NCBI GenBank assembly: GCA_003156795.1
Contig: PMHU01000080.1
Coordinates: 1-7,297 of the forward strand
Reading direction: 5' to 3'
DNA length: 7,297 nt
Source of the DNA: Acidimicrobiaceae bacterium
GTDB taxonomy: Bacteria; Actinomycetota; Acidimicrobiia; Acidimicrobiales; Palsa-688
Numbering within the stretch: position 1 is the first letter of the stretch; every line of letters begins with the position of its first letter. The notes beneath the pieces are model-generated. The model had not been told where the DNA came from and searched no databases. It was given only the letters and a program-made list of their open reading frames with translations. This document shows positions 1 through 6,277 of the stretch, one piece after another. The translations under genes were made by a program, and so were the position numbers.

Positions 1-1158
1 CGCCGCATCGACAACCAGCTGCGGGGCCGTTCCGGTCGCCAGGGCGACCTGGGCGAGAGCCGCTTCTTCCTCTCCCTCGAGGACGAGCTGATGCGGCTGT
101 TCGCGACGGGCGCCATGCAGTGGGTGATGGGCCGGGCCCTACCTGACGATGTGCCGATCGACTCCAAGATGGTGTCGAAGGCCATCGAGCGAGCCCAGAA
201 CACGGTGGAGTCCCGCAACGCGGAGATCCGCAAGGACGTCCTCAAGTACGACGAGGTCATGAACGCCCAGCGCAAGGTGATATACGCCAGGCGGGAGCAG
301 ATCCTCAGGGGAGAGGACCTCCGGTCGCGGACCGTCGAGGTCTTGTGCTCGGCCATAGACGGCATCGTGTCGGCCAACTGCGCCACGACCATCGACGAGG
401 AGGACTGGAACTTCGACGCCTTGCTCACCGAGATCCGGCAGTACTTCCCGACCGAGACCACCAAGGATCAGCTCTTGGGGCTGGGCGATACCAACGCCAT
501 GTACGAGAAGCTGGCTGCCGAGGGGATCGCGTACTACGAGCAGCGCGAAGCGACCATGCCGCCCTCGAATGACGGGGGTCCCGAGGAGACGATGCGGGCC
601 CTCGAACGGGAGGTCATGCTCCAGCTGATCGATCAGAAGTGGCGCGAGCACCTGTCCGAGATGGACTACCTCCGGGAAGGCATCAACTTGCGGGCCATGG
701 GCCAGCAAGACCCGCTCGTGGCTTGGCAGCGCGACGGTTACGAGATGTTCGGACAGATGATGGCGAGCATCGATGACGACTACGTCAAGATCGTGATGCA
801 CGCCCAGGTTCAGGTTCTCGAACAGATCCAGTCCGACGATGAGGCCGCCTTGGCCGGGGCCCAGTACCAGGCGGCCGAGGATCCGGTTGAGGGCTCGTCC
901 GGGATGCAGAGGACGCTGGCTGCGGGTCCGGCGCCCGGGGAAGAGGTGGTGTTCGCGAGCGACTCCGGGGCGTCCGGCTCCAACGGCTCCGCCAATGGCG
1001 GGGCGTCGGTCTCGTCGGCGCAGCCTGGCCTCCCTGTGCCGGCCAACGTTGACATCCAGCAGCCCACCGTCAAGGAGTCTCAATTCGACCGGGCCGGCCG
1101 CAACGACCCGTGTCCTTGCGGCAGCGGCAAGAAGTTCAAGTTCTGCCACGGAAAGTAA
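1..1158 (+). CDS. secA: SecA preprotein translocase ATPase, C-terminal part (5' end outside window)
   Basis: SecA is the motor ATPase that drives unfolded preproteins through the SecYEG channel at the cytoplasmic membrane. The reading frame is open from base 1, so the gene begins upstream; 385 codons are visible and roughly 500 or more residues are missing. Window residues 6-16 are the last helicase motif (QLRGRSGRQGD). The helical scaffold/two-helix-finger signature WREHLSEMDYLREGINLR starts at residue 214 and is followed by GQQDP. After about residue 280 comes a Gly/Ser/Ala-rich, probably disordered linker. The protein ends in a SEC-C zinc motif with C371, C373, C382 and H383, which in the family binds zinc and contacts SecB or the ribosome. 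All motifs visible are intact and the TAA stop is clear. prfB follows after 12 bases, suggesting co-transcription. Identification is secure; whether this is the only SecA in the genome cannot be told. Confidence 0.97.
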   Translation, partial: RRIDNQLRGRSGRQGDLGESRFFLSLEDELMRLFATGAMQWVMGRALPDDVPIDSKMVSKAIERAQNTVESRNAEIRKDVLKYDEVMNAQRKVIYARREQILRGEDLRSRTVEVLCSAIDGIVSANCATTIDEEDWNFDALLTEIRQYFPTETTKDQLLGLGDTNAMYEKLAAEGIAYYEQREATMPPSNDGGPEETMRALEREVMLQLIDQKWREHLSEMDYLREGINLRAMGQQDPLVAWQRDGYEMFGQMMASIDDDYVKIVMHAQVQVLEQIQSDDEAALAGAQYQAAEDPVEGSSGMQRTLAAGPAPGEEVVFASDSGASGSNGSANGGASVSSAQPGLPVPANVDIQQPTVKESQFDRAGRNDPCPCGSGKKFKFCHGK

Positions 1159-1161
1159 GGA
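1157..1161 (+). promoter_or_regulatory. Ribosome binding site of prfB
   Basis: The bases AAGGA overlap the secA stop codon and lie 9 bases before the GTG at 1171. This spacing supports GTG 1171 as the prfB start. It also suggests that ribosomes finishing secA can hand over to prfB. Confidence 0.6.
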
Positions 1162-1170
1162 CCCGTCGAC

Positions 1171-2325
1171 GTGCGTGACTTCACCGACGATCTGAGCGCG
1201 CTCAGACGGCGACTCGAAGAGGCGGGCCACTACTTGGGAGTTGACGGTCTACGGGGCCGGCTCTCCGAGTTGGAGGCGGAGCTGGGCCGACCGGACTTGT
1301 GGGACGACACGGAGGTGGGGCAGCGCATCACCAGGGAGTACGGACAGATCAAAGGTGACGTCGATCTCCTCGACCGCCTCGCCGAGGACGTGTCCTACGC
1401 GGAGACCCTTTTCGAGATCGCCGTCGAGGAGGACGACGATTCCGTTGAGGCCGAGCTGTCGACGAAGCTGGCCGGCACCAGTGCAGAGCTCGACCGCCTC
1501 GAGTTGCGGTCGCTTTTCATCGGCGAACACGACGAGCACGACGCCGTATGCGAGATCCACGCCAAAGACGGCGGGACAGACGCCCAGGACTGGGCCGAGA
1601 TGCTCGTGAGGATGTACCAGAGGTGGGCCGAGCGACGCGGTTTCGAACTCGAAGTCGAGGACGTGAGCGAAGGCCAGGAGGCGGGCATCCTGTCGGCCAG
1701 CTTCATCATTCGGGGCCGCCACGCCAACGGGCTGCTGACGTCGGAGAGGGGCGTCCATCGCTTGGTCCGGATCTCACCGTTCGATTCGCAAGCCCGCCGC
1801 CAGACCAGCTTCGCCTCGATGAGCGTGGTCCCTTTCTTCGAGGACCTATCAGGTGAGGTCGACATCGATGAGAAGGACTTGCGTATCGATACCTACCGAT
1901 CCTCCGGGGCGGGAGGCCAGCACGTAAATGTGACCGACTCCGCGGTCAGGATCACCCATCTGCCGACCGGAACCGTGGTGGCGGTCCAGAACGAGCGGTC
2001 CCAGCACCAAAACAAGGCCAAGGCCCTGCAGATTCTGGCTTCGAAGCTGGCCGAGCTGCAGCGGGAAGAGCGCCAGGCCGAAATGTCCGCAATGGCCGGA
2101 CCGAAAGCCCTAGTCGGGTGGGGCGCCCAGATCCGGTCGTACGTTCTCGCTCCTTACCAGCAGGTCAAGGACCTGCGCACGGATTACGAGACCGGCAACG
2201 TGCAGGCGGTCCTGGACGGGGATCTGGACCAGTTCATGGAGTCCTACCTGCGCTGGCGGCGGGCTCGAGTCGCCGGCGACGGCGCCGGTGACGGCGGGGC
2301 CGTCGATAGCCGACCGCGTGGCTGA
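1171..2325 (+). CDS. prfB: Peptide chain release factor 2 (RF2), no programmed frameshift
   Basis: RF2 recognises UGA and UAA stop codons in the ribosomal A site and triggers hydrolysis of the finished peptidyl-tRNA. The 384-residue product is slightly longer than the usual 365 or so. An acidic helical N-terminal domain (about 1-115) is followed by the GGTDAQDWAEMLVRMY stretch (134-149). The stop-codon-reading tripeptide SPF is at 202-204, in HRLVRISPFDSQARRQTSF, and the catalytic GGQ loop is at 248-250. SPF rather than PxT separates RF2 from RF1. The last ~20 residues are a low-complexity Gly/Asp/Arg tail. Many bacteria have an in-frame UGA near codon 26 that forces a +1 shift; here the equivalent stretch (codons 21-25, YLGVD) reads straight through, as is known for high-GC actinobacteria. 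The GTG start is chosen for its AAGGA site and its match to the family N-terminus. A UGA stop ends the gene, so RF2 terminates its own synthesis. Confidence 0.97.
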   Translation: MRDFTDDLSALRRRLEEAGHYLGVDGLRGRLSELEAELGRPDLWDDTEVGQRITREYGQIKGDVDLLDRLAEDVSYAETLFEIAVEEDDDSVEAELSTKLAGTSAELDRLELRSLFIGEHDEHDAVCEIHAKDGGTDAQDWAEMLVRMYQRWAERRGFELEVEDVSEGQEAGILSASFIIRGRHANGLLTSERGVHRLVRISPFDSQARRQTSFASMSVVPFFEDLSGEVDIDEKDLRIDTYRSSGAGGQHVNVTDSAVRITHLPTGTVVAVQNERSQHQNKAKALQILASKLAELQREERQAEMSAMAGPKALVGWGAQIRSYVLAPYQQVKDLRTDYETGNVQAVLDGDLDQFMESYLRWRRARVAGDGAGDGGAVDSRPRG

Positions 2326-2349
2326 CACCTCGTCCGGGGCCCGGCCCGC

Positions 2350-2355
2350 TAAAAT
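2350..2355 (+). promoter_or_regulatory. Possible -10 box upstream of ftsE
   Basis: TAAAAT stands out as an AT-rich hexamer in a very GC-rich gap 25 bases after the prfB stop, and fits the sigma-70/HrdB-type -10 pattern TAnnnT. Transcription would begin near 2361-2363. No good -35 hexamer sits at 16-18 bases upstream; CTGACA at 2322-2327 is 22 bases away, too far for a standard promoter. If real, it would let ftsEX be transcribed separately from secA-prfB. Confidence 0.4.
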
Positions 2356-2372
2356 CGACCGGAGATCAGGAC

Positions 2373-2409
2373 GGGGGGCTCATGTGTGCCGCCCGCCCTT
2401 TTTTCTTTT
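2373..2409 (+). terminator. Terminator-like hairpin with T-rich tail just before ftsE
   Basis: The G run and C at 2373-2379 can pair with GCCCGCCC at 2391-2398 through seven G-C pairs with one bulged G (2395). The loop is 11 bases, and an alternative register uses GCC at 2388-2390. It is followed at once by six T, one C and four T (2399-2409), the layout of a rho-independent terminator. It lies downstream of the possible -10 box and immediately before the ftsE ATG. It could therefore end the secA-prfB transcript, or act as an attenuator in the ftsE leader. No energy calculation was done; the bulge and G-run make the exact fold uncertain. Confidence 0.45.
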
Positions 2410-2416
2410 CTCCTGA
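2384..2416 (+). CDS. Possible 10-codon leader peptide before ftsE
   Basis: A GTG at 2384 opens a mini-ORF encoding MCRPPFFLFS. Its TGA stop (2414-2416) overlaps the ftsE ATG as TGATG, the classic arrangement for translational coupling. The G run at 2373-2378 lies 5 bases upstream and could serve as a weak ribosome site. The short stretch CATGTGTG holds a start codon in each frame: ATG 2382, GTG 2384 and GTG 2386. Codons 6-9 of the peptide are the T-rich run of the hairpin tail, so translation would directly affect folding. It may be chance; nothing but its position supports it. Confidence 0.25.
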   Translation: MCRPPFFLFS

Positions 2417-3102
2417 TGATCAAGCTCGAAGACGTCACCAAGGCCTACAAGGGGACCACTGTCGCTCTGCGCGACGTCAACGTGGATATTCCGAAGGGTG
2501 AGTTCGTATTCCTCGTCGGCCCATCGGGTTCGGGCAAGTCGACCTTCCTCCGCCTCGTCACCAAGGAAGAACAGGCCGACGAAGGAAAAGTGTGGGTGGC
2601 CGGCAAGGAGGTGGGCGCCCTTTCGTCGTGGAAGGTCCCCTACCTGCGCCGCAACATCGGCTGCGTTTTTCAGGACTTCCGGCTGCTCCCGACCAAGTCG
2701 GTATACGACAACGTCGCGTTTGCGTTGGAGGTGATCGGCCGCCCGCGGCACGTGGTGCGGTCCCAAGTCCCGCAAATACTGGACCTGGTCGGGCTGGGCA
2801 AGAAGCTGACGAACCTGCCCCACGAGCTGTCGGGGGGCGAGCAACAGCGGGTGGCCATCGCCCGGGCCTTCGTCAACCGACCCTTGATCCTCCTCGCCGA
2901 CGAGCCGAGCGGAAACCTCGACCCCTCGACGACGGCGGGCATCATGAGGCTGTTGGACCGTATCAACCGGACCGGTACGACCGTCTTGATGGCGACGCAC
3001 GACAACGGGATCGTCGACTCGATGAGGCGGCGGGTCATCGAGCTGGACCGCGGCACCGTGATCCGAGACCAGGCTCGCGGCGTCTACGGGATGGGGGCTT
3101 AG
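2416..3102 (+). CDS. ftsE: Cell division ATP-binding protein FtsE
   Basis: FtsE is the cytoplasmic ATPase of the FtsEX complex. It does not transport a solute: its ATP cycle moves FtsX so that periplasmic or extracellular peptidoglycan hydrolases are switched on at the division site. The 228-residue product has the full ABC set. Walker A GPSGSGKST is at 35-43, the Q-loop glutamine at 86 (VFQDFRLLPTKSVYDNV), and the signature LSGGEQQRVAIARA at 138-151. Walker B LILLADEP is at 157-164, followed by the D-loop SGNLD, and the switch histidine is H195. The ATG at 2416 gives the conserved MIKLEDVTK beginning. An in-frame GTG at 2386, 7 bases after a G run, would add ten residues (MPPALFSFLL) that the family lacks. 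No ribosome site lies directly before ATG 2416, so initiation may depend on coupling to the mini-ORF or on the structured leader. ftsX follows after 6 bases. Confidence 0.96.
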   Translation: MIKLEDVTKAYKGTTVALRDVNVDIPKGEFVFLVGPSGSGKSTFLRLVTKEEQADEGKVWVAGKEVGALSSWKVPYLRRNIGCVFQDFRLLPTKSVYDNVAFALEVIGRPRHVVRSQVPQILDLVGLGKKLTNLPHELSGGEQQRVAIARAFVNRPLILLADEPSGNLDPSTTAGIMRLLDRINRTGTTVLMATHDNGIVDSMRRRVIELDRGTVIRDQARGVYGMGA

Positions 3103-3108
3103 TCCCAC

Positions 3109-3996
3109 ATGGCGCTTTCCGGCGGCTATGTCGCGCGGGAAACCGCGGGCAACCTGAAGCGCAACCTTCTCATGACCCTGTCGGCGGTAGTCACCATGGC
3201 GGTTTCTTTGACGGCCCTCGGCGCCGTGCTGACCATGCGCCAGGCCATCAACAAGGCGTCGATCCAGTGGAAGGGTGGGGTGGAGATGGCGATCTTCCTC
3301 AACCCTCAAGTCTCGGCCAGCGAGACCGACGCCATCAGCCAGGAGCTTTCCACCGCCCCGGGGGTCAAGAACTTCCACTTCGTCAACAAGCCCGCCGCCT
3401 ACAAAGAGTTCACAGAGATCTTTGGTGGCAACAGCGACATCGTCGGCGTTCTCACTGTTCAGGACATGCCACCTTCCTTCCGGGTGGTTCCGACCAAAGC
3501 GCAGGACATCTCGCAGCTGGGCAAGCAGTTCACGGGTCAGGCGGGCGTGCTGCAGGTGTCGTATGCCCAGCAGGAGATCGACGCCCTGCTGCATCAATTC
3601 CGGCGATGGCGCCTGGGCGGTCTCATCCTCGCTATTGGTGTGATGGTCGGGGCCGTCGCCCTCATCGTCAACACCATCCAACTCGCCATTTTCGCCCGCC
3701 GCCGCGAGGTTGCGGTCATGAAGCTCGTGGGCGCCACCAACTGGTTCATCCGGATCCCGTTCATGCTCGAAGGTTTCATTCACGGAATGGCCGGCGCCAT
3801 CCTGGCGTTCACCCTCACCTACGTCATACGAAACTCGATCGCGTCGTTCCTACCGGATCAGACCATCCTCGGTTCGAACTCTTTGTACGTGACGCCGCAC
3901 GAAGCGATCCTGACCGGGATCGTGCTGCTGCTGGTCGGTGCCGCGGTGGGCGTCGTCGGCTCCGCGTTTGCCGTTCGTCGTTACCTTGCCGTGTGA
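3109..3996 (+). CDS. ftsX: Cell division protein FtsX (ABC permease-like)
   Basis: FtsX is the membrane partner of FtsE and carries the conformational signal to peptidoglycan hydrolases outside the membrane (RipC-type NlpC/P60 enzymes in mycobacteria). The 295-residue protein has a short cytoplasmic N-terminus and a first membrane helix at about 22-43. An extracellular domain of about 125 residues (44-168) follows, then three more helices at about 170-193, 218-241 and 264-289. This is the normal four-helix FtsX topology. The cytoplasmic loop after helix 2 contains FARRREVAVMKLVGATNWFIR (about 195-215), the conserved element that faces FtsE. Its ATG lies 6 bases after the ftsE stop and 11 bases after a GGGGG run inside ftsE, so the two are almost certainly co-translated. 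Unlike many actinobacterial loci, no M23 peptidase or smpB gene follows; the next gene is convergent. Confidence 0.95.
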   Translation: MALSGGYVARETAGNLKRNLLMTLSAVVTMAVSLTALGAVLTMRQAINKASIQWKGGVEMAIFLNPQVSASETDAISQELSTAPGVKNFHFVNKPAAYKEFTEIFGGNSDIVGVLTVQDMPPSFRVVPTKAQDISQLGKQFTGQAGVLQVSYAQQEIDALLHQFRRWRLGGLILAIGVMVGAVALIVNTIQLAIFARRREVAVMKLVGATNWFIRIPFMLEGFIHGMAGAILAFTLTYVIRNSIASFLPDQTILGSNSLYVTPHEAILTGIVLLLVGAAVGVVGSAFAVRRYLAV

Positions 3997-4057
3997 CGGT
4001 TCGCCACCAAACAACTTGACGCAATTCTCGACATGAGGGTTGGTCATGGATCAGAAC
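3997..4057. other. Convergent intergenic gap with no clear terminator
   Basis: This gap separates the stop of ftsX from the stop of the minus-strand hydrolase gene. It is somewhat richer in A and T than its surroundings. Only weak short inverted repeats are visible, such as GAACC at 4054-4058 with GGTTC at 4070-4074, and no run of T follows on either strand. I see no promoter or gene here. Confidence 0.6.
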
Positions 4058-4984
4058 CTATTCCAAGTTGGTTCGTGACGAGCCCTGAGGATCGTCGCGG
4101 CTGCTCGGCCGTCCGGCCCGTTGGTGGACGTCGCGCACTGCGTCGGCTATCGCCTCGGGGTGGTCGAGGGGAAGCAGGTGATGGGCGCCGGGCAGCACGG
4201 TCTGGGTGGCCCCTGGTATGGCCCGCGAAAGCATTCCGCCTACGGATGGGCGTACCACGCGGTCCGCGCTGCCGTTGATGACGGCGACCGGGATCCGCAG
4301 GGCCGCCAGCCCGGGACCCAGATCATCGAGCTCTGCCAATAGGGCGCGCTGCTCGGTGACGAAGGACTGCCAAACCCTCGACCCGGTGCGGGCGCCGGTC
4401 AACCTGGTCAGGGCTTTGACGGCTTCCAAGGTCCTCCCGGCCAGCCGCTGATCCGCGAGCGACTGGACCCGGTCGATGCCGAGCAGGCGGCCGGTGGCGC
4501 CGATGGTCAACGCCGCCACCGCTTCGCCCAGGACCGGCGCGGCCAGGAGCCGGTCGTCCCAACCCACGGGCTCTCCGGGTCCGACGGACGCGGCCAGCAC
4601 CAAGCCCGCCACCCTTTCGGGTTGCAGCTCCGCGAGGGCGAGAGCCACGCCCCCACCCCAGCTGTGCCCTACGGCGATGAAGCGGTCCAACTCGAGGCGA
4701 TCGAGCAGCTCTACAACCGCTTGGGCGTTTCCGGCGAAGCCCGTGGCGGCGCCACCGGTTCTCCCGTAGCCGGGCCGATCCGGGGCCACGAGCGTGAAGC
4801 TGCCCTCGAGCAGATCGGCCACTCGCACCCAATCTTCACCCGAGCCGGGCTGGCCGTGCAGCAGCACGACGGCCGGGCCGTGGCCGACCACGTCGGCGAC
4901 CATTCGGCGCCCGATCACCGCCTCGGACCCGCCCGCCTGGGACGCACCGGCGTCGCCGCCGCTGACCGCGGCGCTATCCGACAC
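4058..4984 (-). CDS. Alpha/beta-fold hydrolase, substrate unknown
   Basis: The protein is a soluble alpha/beta hydrolase of 308 residues, the usual size for the family. The oxyanion-hole HG motif is H43-G44 (LLHGQPGSG), and the nucleophile elbow GHSWGG places the catalytic serine at 108. The likely acid is D241 in VINGSADRVV, and the base is H269 in GAHHLLPLDHP. A helical cap spans about 135-225. The triad is complete, so an active esterase, peptidase or similar enzyme is expected; nothing shows the substrate. The GTG start at 4984 lies 11 bases inside the end of the transporter gene, implying translational coupling. The first 27 residues are low-complexity (Gly/Ala/Ser), and an ATG at residue 28 (4903) is a reasonable alternative start giving 281 residues. 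The C-terminal ~20 residues are polar and probably disordered. No signal peptide is evident. Confidence 0.88.
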   Translation of the reverse strand: MSDSAAVSGGDAGASQAGGSEAVIGRRMVADVVGHGPAVVLLHGQPGSGEDWVRVADLLEGSFTLVAPDRPGYGRTGGAATGFAGNAQAVVELLDRLELDRFIAVGHSWGGGVALALAELQPERVAGLVLAASVGPGEPVGWDDRLLAAPVLGEAVAALTIGATGRLLGIDRVQSLADQRLAGRTLEAVKALTRLTGARTGSRVWQSFVTEQRALLAELDDLGPGLAALRIPVAVINGSADRVVRPSVGGMLSRAIPGATQTVLPGAHHLLPLDHPEAIADAVRDVHQRAGRPSSRDDPQGSSRTNLE

Positions 4985-6224
4985 CGAACCAGCCGAGCAC
5001 GGTCTGGCCGACCACTATGGCAGCCATGGCGCTGACAGCGAGCACCGACGCCGTCGCTACGACCCGGAAGACGGGTCCGTTGGCCGCATCCCCCAGCAGA
5101 CTGCGACGGTTGGCCAGGACCAGGATGAACGTCAGGATGATCGGGGTGATTATTCCGTTCAGCTCCTGGGTGCTGATCAAGAGGTTGACCAGGTTGCCTG
5201 GCACGAGGGCGACGACGGCGCCGATCAGGATCTGACCGCTGAAGAGGGTCAGGAAGAGCGGCGCTTCGGCGAAGCTGCGTGACACCGACCTTTCGACCCC
5301 TAGCGCTTCCGAGACGGCGTACGCGGTAGATAGCGGCACGACCGCCCCAGCCAGCATCGAGGCGCCGAGCAGACCGATGGCGAAAAGGTCAACCGAGCCG
5401 GCGCCGGCCACGGGGCGGAGCGCTTCGGCCGCGTCGCGGGCCGACGTGAGCGGCAGCCTCGACTTACCGATGGCCGCCCCGGTGGCGACGATTATGAACC
5501 AGCTGATGACGTCACCGATGATCGCCCCGCCCACCGTATCCACCCTCTCGAAGCGGTATTCGTCTGGCCCCAGACCCTTGTCAGCGACCGCCGCGGCCAC
5601 GTACAGCTGCATGTAGGGCGTGATGGTCGTGCCGATGAGCGCCACTCCGAGGAGGATGAAATCCTTCGATGCGATCATGTGGGGGAGCAAGGTCTGGCCG
5701 GCGACGGTCTTCCATGCCGGGTGGCCGAGAAAAGCGGCGATCGGGTAGGTGAGGAAGACCAGGGAGAGTACGAGGAAGAGCCGTTCGGCGTACCGGTAGG
5801 AGCCGAACATGACGAGGGCCCATATGGCTATGGCCGCAACCGGGATCGACAGGTAGCGGGTGACGCCCAGCAGCTGGAGCGCGGCTCCGATACCCGCGAA
5901 CTCGGACACGACCAGGCCGACGTTGGCGACGACCAGGAAGAAGAGGGCGAACGACGCCAACCGGATGCTGAACTCCTCCCGAATCAAGGCGGCGAGGCCC
6001 TTGCCCGTATAGGTGCCGAGGCGGGCGCACATCTCCTGTACGACGACCAGGCCAACCGTGACCAGCACCATGAAGAATAGGGTTCGGTACTGGTACTGAG
6101 ACCCGGCCGAGGCGTAAGTGATGATGCCGCCGGCGTCGTTGCCGGCGTTTGCGGCGATGATGCCTGGACCCGCAATGGCCAGATACGTAATCCACCTGCG
6201 GCGCCGCCGGACCGGTGGTCCCAT
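4974..6224 (-). CDS. NRAMP-like divalent metal transporter (NRMT-type, probably Mg2+ and/or Mn2+)
   Basis: This is an integral membrane protein of 416 residues with about eleven hydrophobic helices, the NRAMP (SLC11) layout, expected to carry a divalent cation across the cytoplasmic membrane. Helix 1 reads GPGIIAANAGNDAGG (19-33), so the metal-binding DPGN motif is replaced by DAGG with the aspartate kept (D30). Helix 6 reads TTITPYM (199-205), where classical manganese/iron NRAMPs have the MPH motif with the metal-binding methionine. Other matches are GKGLAALIRE (74-83) and NGIITPIILTFILVLANRR near the tenth helix. Loss of the helix-6 methionine is a feature of NRAMP-related magnesium transporters, so Mg2+ is a plausible substrate; this is inference. 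The frame is open back to 6407, but those extra residues are arginine/proline-rich and overlap the neighbouring gene, so they are probably not translated. ATG 6224 gives the typical MGPPVRRRRRWITYLA beginning. TTG 6281, overlapping the upstream stop as TTGA, is an alternative. Neither start has a good ribosome site. Confidence 0.88.
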   Translation of the reverse strand: MGPPVRRRRRWITYLAIAGPGIIAANAGNDAGGIITYASAGSQYQYRTLFFMVLVTVGLVVVQEMCARLGTYTGKGLAALIREEFSIRLASFALFFLVVANVGLVVSEFAGIGAALQLLGVTRYLSIPVAAIAIWALVMFGSYRYAERLFLVLSLVFLTYPIAAFLGHPAWKTVAGQTLLPHMIASKDFILLGVALIGTTITPYMQLYVAAAVADKGLGPDEYRFERVDTVGGAIIGDVISWFIIVATGAAIGKSRLPLTSARDAAEALRPVAGAGSVDLFAIGLLGASMLAGAVVPLSTAYAVSEALGVERSVSRSFAEAPLFLTLFSGQILIGAVVALVPGNLVNLLISTQELNGIITPIILTFILVLANRRSLLGDAANGPVFRVVATASVLAVSAMAAIVVGQTVLGWFGVG

Positions 6225-6277
6225 GTTGGGGCTCGAGAGCCGGGCTTTGACGCCGTCGGCGCCGACAGCGTCGGTGG

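Larger units (their letters stand above)
2365..2417 (+). promoter_or_regulatory. Outer stem that could sequester the ftsE start
   Basis: ATCAGGA at 2365-2371 is a perfect 7-bp complement of TCCTGAT at 2411-2417. The right arm covers the first two bases of the ftsE ATG, and the left arm contains the only AGGA-type ribosome site in the leader. The stem would enclose the G-rich hairpin at 2373-2398. Pairing would hide both the ribosome site and the start codon. The complementarity is seen directly; the regulatory role is inference. Confidence 0.3.

Noticed and set aside
850..1080. Gly/Ser/Ala-rich stretch in secA as an insertion or repeat expansion
   Set aside because: Variable low-complexity linkers before the SEC-C zinc motif are normal in SecA; no exact repeat unit is visible.
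139..1230. Minus-strand open frame opposite secA (363 codons)
   Set aside because: It lies wholly antisense to secA and the start of prfB; the apparent protein shows no motif and mirrors secA codon structure.
2322..2327. CTGACA as a -35 box for ftsE
   Set aside because: It lies 22 bases from the TAAAAT hexamer, beyond usual sigma-70 spacing, and overlaps the prfB stop.
2380..3783. Long minus-strand open frame opposite ftsE and ftsX (467 codons)
   Set aside because: It is antisense to two well-recognised genes; its translation is Arg/His/Gly/Asp-rich with no family motif, as expected of a shadow frame in GC-rich DNA.
2592..4019. Long plus-strand open frame overlapping ftsE and ftsX (475 codons)
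   Set aside because: It is a +1 shadow of ftsE/ftsX with a low-complexity Arg/Pro/Gly/His translation and no recognisable domain.
4054..4074. Inverted repeat GAACC/GGTTC as a bidirectional terminator
   Set aside because: The stem is only five pairs with an 11-base loop, overlaps the hydrolase coding end, and has no T-run on either strand.
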